From the NCBI GenBank assembly GCA_021527695.1, contig JAKFAO010000002.1, positions 2,108,501-2,172,500 of the forward strand: a stretch of DNA of 64,000 nt, read 5' to 3'. Source of the DNA: Naematelia aurantialba. Its lineage: Eukaryota; Basidiomycota; Tremellomycetes; Tremellales; Naemateliaceae. The notes under the pieces were generated by a model that searched no databases, had not been told where the DNA came from, and saw nothing but the letters and a program-made list of their open reading frames with translations. Every line of letters begins with the position of its first letter. Position 1 is the stretch's first letter. Made by a program: the position numbers and the translations under genes. Positions 58,331 to 64,000 of this stretch are shown piece by piece.

Positions 58331-60560
58331 ATGCTCTTGTCGAGGTCCATACGCTCTATATCCAAGACTCTTTCAATCTCTACAGCCGCAAGCAAAACAA
58401 CTCCCAGGATGGCCTCGTCGATCCCCGTCCCAAAGGACTTTGTACGTTCCTCCCCCGGTTTCGCCCGCGCGTCGCGGTTGGTATGTCTTGTATTGACGAG
58501 ACGACCAGAACACCTGTCTGTACCAGCCTTTGGCTGAGGCGGACCCCGAGGTCGCCAAGATCATTGAGGACGAGACATGGCGTCAATTTTCGGGTCTCGA
58601 GCTCATCGCGTCCGAGGTGAGCAGCTAGGCGCCTAGGAGAGAGGATGAGCTGATCGATTGCGCAGAACTTGACTTCCTTGGCTGTTATGGAGGCCAACGG
58701 TTCGATTCTCACCAACAAGTACTCTGAGGGTCTTCCCGGTGCACGATACTACGGCGGTAACGAGGTAAGTGTGCGATCAAGGCAGGATGGTAAGAAGAGC
58801 TTGCGATTGACGTTGGGCAGCACATTGACATCCTTGAGAACTTGGCTCGGGAACGTGCGTTGAAGGCTTTCAACCTCGACCCCAAGGTGTGGGGCGTCAA
58901 CGTTCAGCCGTACTCTGGCTCGACTGCCAAGTGAGTTTTCCCAGGACCTCTCCCCTCTGGGTCCTTCCCTTCGATTTCCTCGCAAGTGCTCATTCTCCAG
59001 CTTCGCCGCGTTCACAGCCCTCATCCAGCCGCAGGACCGGATCATGGGTCTTGGTCTCCCTGACGGTGGTCACCTCACGCACGGCTACTACACTGCCAAG
59101 AAGAAGATTACCGCGTCTTCAATCTACTTCCAGTCGTTCCCTTACCGCGTCGACCCGGCGACCGGGATCATCGACTACCAGCAACTCGAGACCAACGCCA
59201 ACCTGTTCAAGCCGCGCTTGGTGGTGTGTGGCGGCTCGGCGTACCCCCGTGACTGGGACTATGCGCGTCTCCGCAAGATTGCAGATGCCCAGGGCGCGTA
59301 CCTCCTCTCAGACATGGCGCACATCTCGGGCCTCGTCGCTGCGAGCGAACAGAGCAGCCCATTCGAGTACTGCGACGTCGTCACTACTACCACCCACAAG
59401 ACGCTCCGTGGTCCCCGTGCCGGTCTTATCTTCTTCCGCAAAGACAAGGAGGCCGACATTGAGGCTCGTGTCAACGCAGCTGTCTTCCCCGCCTGCCAGG
59501 GTGGTCCCCACAACAACGTGAGCTCTCTTTCTCTCTTTCTCTCTTTCTCTCTTTCTCTCTTTCTCTCTTTCTCTCTTTTTCTCTTTCTCTCTTTCTCTCT
59601 TTCTCTCTTTCTCTCTTTCTCTCTTTCTCTCTTTCTCTCTTCCTCTCTTTCTCTCTTTCTCTCTTTCTCTCTTTCCCTCTTTCTCTCTCTTTCCCTCGCG
59701 TAAAGTCTAGAGAACGCAAGCTGATCCGCCTAGACCATCGCTGGTATCGCCGTTGCGCTCAAGCAAGCTGCCGACCCAGCGTTCAAGGCCTACGCCAAGC
59801 AAGTCCGAGCCAACGCAGCTACCATCGCTGCCGTCCTCGTCAAGCACGGTTACCGGCTCCAGACCGACGGCACGGAGAACCACCTCATCCTCTGGGATCT
59901 GCGCCCGCTCGGCCTCACTGGCTCCAAGGTCGAGAAGATCTGCGACGCCGCACACATTACCCTCAACAAGAACGCCGTGGCTGGTGACAGTAAGTCAATG
60001 CTGGCACAGGCGTGCTTGGGCGTCTTCTCTCCGTTTGTTCCTTACTGATGGGATAGCTTCTGCGCTTGTTCCCGGTGGTGTTCGTGTCGGTACTTCTGCC
60101 CTGACCTCGCGATCCATGGTCGAGAAGGACGTCGAGGTACGTCGAAGCTTCCTGCGAAGCGACACCAGAGCCAATGCTTGCGTGCGTGCAATGGAACAAA
60201 CACTAACGGGACGTAGCAAGTTGCTGAATTCCTGCACCGAGTGGTTCAGATCTCGCTTCTCACGCAAAAGGAGGCGGGATCCAAGCTCCTCAAGGACTTT
60301 ATCAAGACCTACGAGTCTGGTACCGGCGAGGCGTCCAAGCAGATCCAGCAGCTCAAGGAGGACGTCATGAAGTTTGCCACGAGCTTCCCGCTCCCGGGTG
60401 TTCCCGACACTGTAAGTCGCCCCGTCTGTCCCGGCTCTTCGTCGCCTACTATCTCATTCGTCCCGTCTCTCGACCTTCTCTCTGGCCTACGTGCGTATAC
60501 AGGGTCGCCGCTAACAACGCGCAGGCCAGCATCAAGAGGCCCGAAGGCGTCAACATCTAA
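58331..60560 (+). CDS. SHM: Serine hydroxymethyltransferase with a possible mitochondrial/cytosolic dual start
   Basis: SHMT is a PLP enzyme converting serine and tetrahydrofolate to glycine and methylene-tetrahydrofolate. Nine exons join in frame to 503 residues: 58331..58441, 58509..58616, 58666..58764, 58821..58930, 59001..59517, 59734..59989, 60057..60136, 60217..60411, 60525..60560. Motifs are complete: [55 protein letters not shown], the PLP Lys in [14 protein letters not shown], and TSALTSRSM. From the ATG at 58331, residues 1-26 are basic, Ser/Thr-rich and free of acidic residues (R5, R8, K12, K22, R26), like a mitochondrial presequence. A second in-frame ATG at 58409 gives a 477-residue protein starting [11 protein letters not shown], typical of cytosolic SHMT. 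No other SHMT gene is in this window. Confidence 0.96.
59519..59698. repeat. (CTTTCTCT)n minisatellite inside an SHMT intron
   Basis: About 22 copies of an 8-bp pyrimidine unit (TCTCTCTT class) fill the 216-nt intron 59518..59733, ending about 35 bp before the acceptor CGCCTAG. A 219-codon frame reads from the exon into the repeat as Leu/Ser/Phe. This is intron read-through, because the next exon ([14 protein letters not shown]) resumes the SHMT fold. Confidence 0.92.
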
Positions 60561-61192
60561 TCGGCCGTGCTGCTAGCGTCGAGTTTCAGGCGGAGGGATG
60601 GGAGATGGGTGTTTGTGCAGCACTATAAAGCGGAGGAGAGGGGAGGTTCACCGTTCTTGGTCTCATCGCGATCACCTCAACGGGATTGCGCTTGTATTTT
60701 CTTATCTAGCATGTCATTCATCTGATCAATCGCGCGGTTTGTGCGCAGTGTCTCTCCAGAGTTACACATCGACCAGCAGTACCCCAGAGCCTATACATGA
60801 GCAGTGTCCAGCAGCTATACATACAGCCTGCAAATCATCTTCACCAGGTCGATAGTGGGAACACAATCACCAAGGGGCGTGTCTGGGTACGAAGGGCAGT
60901 AACGAGTGTGCGTCCTTTTAGGAGTGTTGAGAGGCGTTAAGTGGTCCTGGCGTCGCGATCAACGGACCACTGAGCGAGGCACAAGACACACGGACCTTTG
61001 TCAAAGGTGGTTTGCCACAGCCCTAATGACTCCGGCACGTGGTAAACAATTTTCCTCGTGATGTGGCATTAATAACGCGGGGCTCCAGCTGCTGCCTTGA
61101 GCCACCTCTTGCTTGTCCAATCGTCTTTTCCTCTCCGCCGTTCGCTCACTCTCTTGTATCTGTCTGTTCTCGTACCGGAGCTCTCTATCGCC
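60561..61192. other. Intergenic region between SHMT and PPIL2
   Basis: 632 bp with the SHMT 3' end and PPIL2 promoter. A short ATACATGAGCAGTGTCCAGCAGCTATACATACAG-type near repeat lies at 60792-60828. No gene is recognised. Confidence 0.4.
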
Positions 61193-64000
61193 ATGGGACA
61201 CAATTCCGACAAGATGTATGTCACGCACTCGGAGCACGCGGCGGGTCACCATACCGCTTCCAGTACGGGCAAGAGACTGGATTCCGGAAAATCGGAATTT
61301 CAGCGTCTACCTTTGTGAGTCGGCCGTCCTGCAGCAAGGCATTGCAAGTCAGGAGGATCGATGGAGAGAGGGGCCACAGCCAAAATTGTGTTTGAGAGCC
61401 TGCTTGGAAGGGTTGGTAGGAGATGGATAGGCAGCATCGGAAAAGGTCCTTTCGGGAGCTGACGAGAACTCTCCACTCTTGCTTGTCCCCTTACCGACAC
61501 CCTCACATCGCTGACACACACTCCCTCACCGCCGACCCATTCGTCATACCCTCCGCCATCCTATCTGCAAATTGATACTATAATCATCTTGGTACCGTCG
61601 TCGTCACACCGCAGCGATTCTTGCGCGCTCTCGTTGCAACCATTCAAGAATCCCGTCGCAGTGATCGCCGAGACGGCAGAGGACGAACATCCTAGAGCGG
61701 ACGTATTTGAGCTGTTGAATATCATTCCGTATATCCGCAAGTTCAAATCGAGTGAGTGGTTGTCTTCGGCCCTTACTTCAGCCGTTCTTGCGTCTCTCGC
61801 CTACACAATCCTCCGTGTCTTGTCTACTCCACGGCCTCTGTAGCCTGTTGCTTTCGAGCTGCACCACTTCCGTATTTTTATTGCCTGCCTACATTTCCTC
61901 CCATGCTAGGACGCCTCCTCTCAATCGTGGTACTAAGTATACAAAAGCGCTGACGCACCACCAGACCCCGTGACGGGGAAACCACTGGACAACTCACAGC
62001 TCATCAAGCTCAATTTCTTCAAGGTAATACTACCGAAGCATATGCAGACCGAAGCTGACAATCCAGAATGCCGAAGGGAAGATGCACGACCCCATCACAT
62101 ACAAGGTCTTCTCACCCCATGTCCACATTGTCTTCCTTAAGAACACGGCAAGTGCCATCCCTGCAACCAGTGCCAATGGAGTGTATCGCTGATTGCCGCG
62201 GTGCAGGGCAACGTCTTTGATATGGCCTCTTTGCAGCTCCTAGCGATCAAGCCCAAGATGTGGCGCGACTTGGTCACAGACGAGCCGTTCAAGCGGGAAG
62301 ACATCATCACGATCCAGGTTAGATTCTCCCTGCTGCTGCCGTCCGGAAGCTGACGATGTATAGGATCCAAAGAACCTGTCATCGAGGGATCTTAGGGAGT
62401 TTGACTACGTGAAGAAGGACAAGAAAGTTTCGAGTGAGGCACTGTCTCCATACTCTTACGCACACGCGCAGCTGACAGAGCCACAGGCGACGATCTCGAA
62501 GGAGATCCGCTGCGAGGGATCAATGTAGAGGCCGCCGGTGGAGCTAGCAAGGTTCTGAGAATGCTTGCGGAGAAGGTGTGCAAAGCACGCTTGAGTGGAA
62601 ACGGGAAGCTAACGATATATAGACTCGAGCAGAACAGCCGGTCGCGTCGTCGTCGACGGCAAAACCCGAGTCGTCAGAGAAGAAGGAGGGCGTCGTCGCA
62701 AAGCGGAAAATTGAACAACAAGCATGTCAGTAGTCGAATCCTATTGAGGAGCTCAGCTGACCGATGTAGACAATGCGACCAACTTCACCACTGGTCGAGC
62801 AGCTGCGTCGCTCACTAGTACCGCTTTGACACCGCAGACAGTGAATGAGCGAGCGTTGATCGACGAGGAAGAGTGTGAGCCAGGCATCCCCTCTTGATCG
62901 ACTGTGAATGCTGACCCCAGCAGACATGTTCGAAGAGTTGAAACGAGCAACGAAAGAGAAAGACCGCCTAAAGTCAAAGGCGTATGCGACGATCATGACG
63001 AATTTTGGGGGTCTCAATGTCGAGCTGCACGGTGATCGAGCCCCAAAGACGGTATATAACTTTGTTCAATTGGCCAAACAAGGCAAATACGACAATGTGG
63101 TATTTCACCGATTGATACCTGGCTTCATGGTGAGTCAAATGCGCGTCTTCATGTGCCTGCCTTGCAGTCGGTTTAGCTCAACGCCGTTCTCGCCGCTATG
63201 CAGGTGGACGCTAATGATATGTCAGATCCAAGGCGGCGATCCGACCGGGACTGGTCGTGGGGGCAAGTCATTCTGGGGGGAGCCATTTCGCGACGAATTC
63301 AGCGAGAAAGGAGCGTACAAGCACGATGCGCGAGGTGTTTTGGTGAGCTTCCCCGCAGGTGACCGAGGAAAAGTTCATGAGCCCGAAGTCGATGGCGAAT
63401 TCAGGACCTCGCTCCAATACCTCCCAGTTTTTCATTACCTTCCGCTCTACGCCTCACTTGGACGGCAAGCACACGGTGTTCGGTAAACTCGTTGGAGGCG
63501 AAGACGTATTGGAGAAAATGGAGCGGGTCCATGTTCTGCCGGGCTCTGATCGGCCCGCCAAAGAAATTGTCATTCAGGGCGTCACTGTGCTCTCCGATCC
63601 ATTCGAGGCATACAGAGTGCGACTCGCTGCGCGCCTGGCAAAGCGGGACCAATCGGATGAAGCGACGCTGCGGCGACAGGAAGCACGGGCAGAACGGGAT
63701 AAAGACAGGACGACGTGGTTGGGTACGAACCTAGGCGAGCGGGGGGAGAGTAAAGGCGATAGAGAACAGAGGAAGAGGAAGGAAGCGGATATGGATAGTG
63801 TAGTGGGGCGGTATCTTGCTGGAGGGGCAGGCCTCACCAAGCCGATACCGACTGGGGCGGTGGGCGCGGGTGCCGTTAAGGGAGTGGCAATGGCAGTGGT
63901 AGTGGGAGGAGTGGGCGCTGCCGTGCCCGGGGGAGAGGTCGAGTTTGGAGGCGAGAAGAAGAAACGGAAAGCAGGTGGATTTGGGGATTTTTCCGGATGG
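61193..64000 (+). CDS. U-box cyclophilin (PPIL2/Cyp60), right end at or just past the window edge
   Basis: PPIL2-type proteins combine a U-box with a peptidyl-prolyl isomerase domain and associate with the spliceosome. The start at 61193 ([18 protein letters not shown]) matches the family's KDKMYIT beginning. The U-box follows over several exons: [56 protein letters not shown], then [15 protein letters not shown] and [20 protein letters not shown]. After a linker ([14 protein letters not shown]) comes the cyclophilin domain: [70 protein letters not shown] (joined across the intron at about 63343-63386), [18 protein letters not shown]. The tail is basic with a Gly/Val/Ala stretch and reaches GGFGDFSGW at base 64000. 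Human PPIL2 ends with nearly the same residues, so the stop is probably the next codon outside the window. Confidence 0.95.

Noticed and set aside
58690..58712. tRNA B-box-like GGTTCGATTC
   Set aside because: It lies within the SHMT exon encoding A-N-G-S-I-L-T-N, with no matching A box or acceptor stem. I found no other credible tRNA in the window.
59044..59703. 219-codon ORF running through the SHMT repeat
   Set aside because: Its second half is the intronic minisatellite. A standard GTGAGC donor at 59518 and the SHMT fold continuing from 59734 show it is intron read-through.

Overview
The window looks like nuclear DNA of a basidiomycetous yeast or filamentous relative, most probably a Tremellomycete. 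The reasons are GC-rich genes densely interrupted by short GT..AG introns (about 35-60 nt, with some of 200-350 nt), basidiomycete-type gene content, and no mobile-element proteins. The taxonomic placement is an inference from style and has not been tested against a database. Gene models below were spliced by hand. Where exon coordinates are given, the joined reading frame stays open to the stop.

Layout, left to right: the start of TIF6/eIF6 (minus, runs off the left edge); a PCID2/Thp1-type PCI protein (plus); a large unrecognised gene with a disordered C-terminus (minus); a secreted or vacuolar subtilase (plus); a 2 kb gene-poor stretch; a small tail-anchored protein (plus); a phocein/MOB3 protein with a very long low-complexity tail (minus); TOA2, the TFIIA small subunit (plus); a FET3-type ferroxidase (plus); an F-box protein (minus); a small single-span membrane protein (minus); a 3.5 kb gene-poor stretch; ALG11 apparently fused to a polytopic membrane domain (minus); RSM22/METTL17 and ketopantoate hydroxymethyltransferase (both plus); a fumarate reductase-cytochrome b5 fusion (minus); DPM2 (plus); a mitotic B-type cyclin (minus); a prion-like Gly/Gln/Tyr-rich protein (plus); a multi-span membrane protein (plus); DNA topoisomerase III with GRF and CCHC fingers (minus); serine hydroxymethyltransferase (plus); and the U-box cyclophilin PPIL2/Cyp60 (plus, runs off the right edge).

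Most genes are housekeeping. ALG11 and DPM2 both serve dolichol-linked glycan synthesis. RSM22, SHMT, PanB and the fumarate reductase touch mitochondrial translation, one-carbon, CoA and redox metabolism. FET3 is a surface iron-uptake oxidase, and no FTR1 permease partner lies in the window. Seven divergent gene pairs share short upstream regions.

The most unusual signals are: (1) a continuous reading frame joining a polytopic membrane domain to ALG11; (2) a MOB3 homologue carrying acidic and Asp-Arg-Gln repeat tails; (3) tandem repeats that sit inside introns of at least six genes, mostly pyrimidine-rich on the mRNA-sense strand; (4) a likely dual-start mitochondrial/cytosolic SHMT; (5) a Gly-Ser/Ala-Thr insertion inside PanB; (6) a DPM2 first exon whose only coding content is the ATG. 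I saw no CRISPR, toxin, viral or transposon gene.
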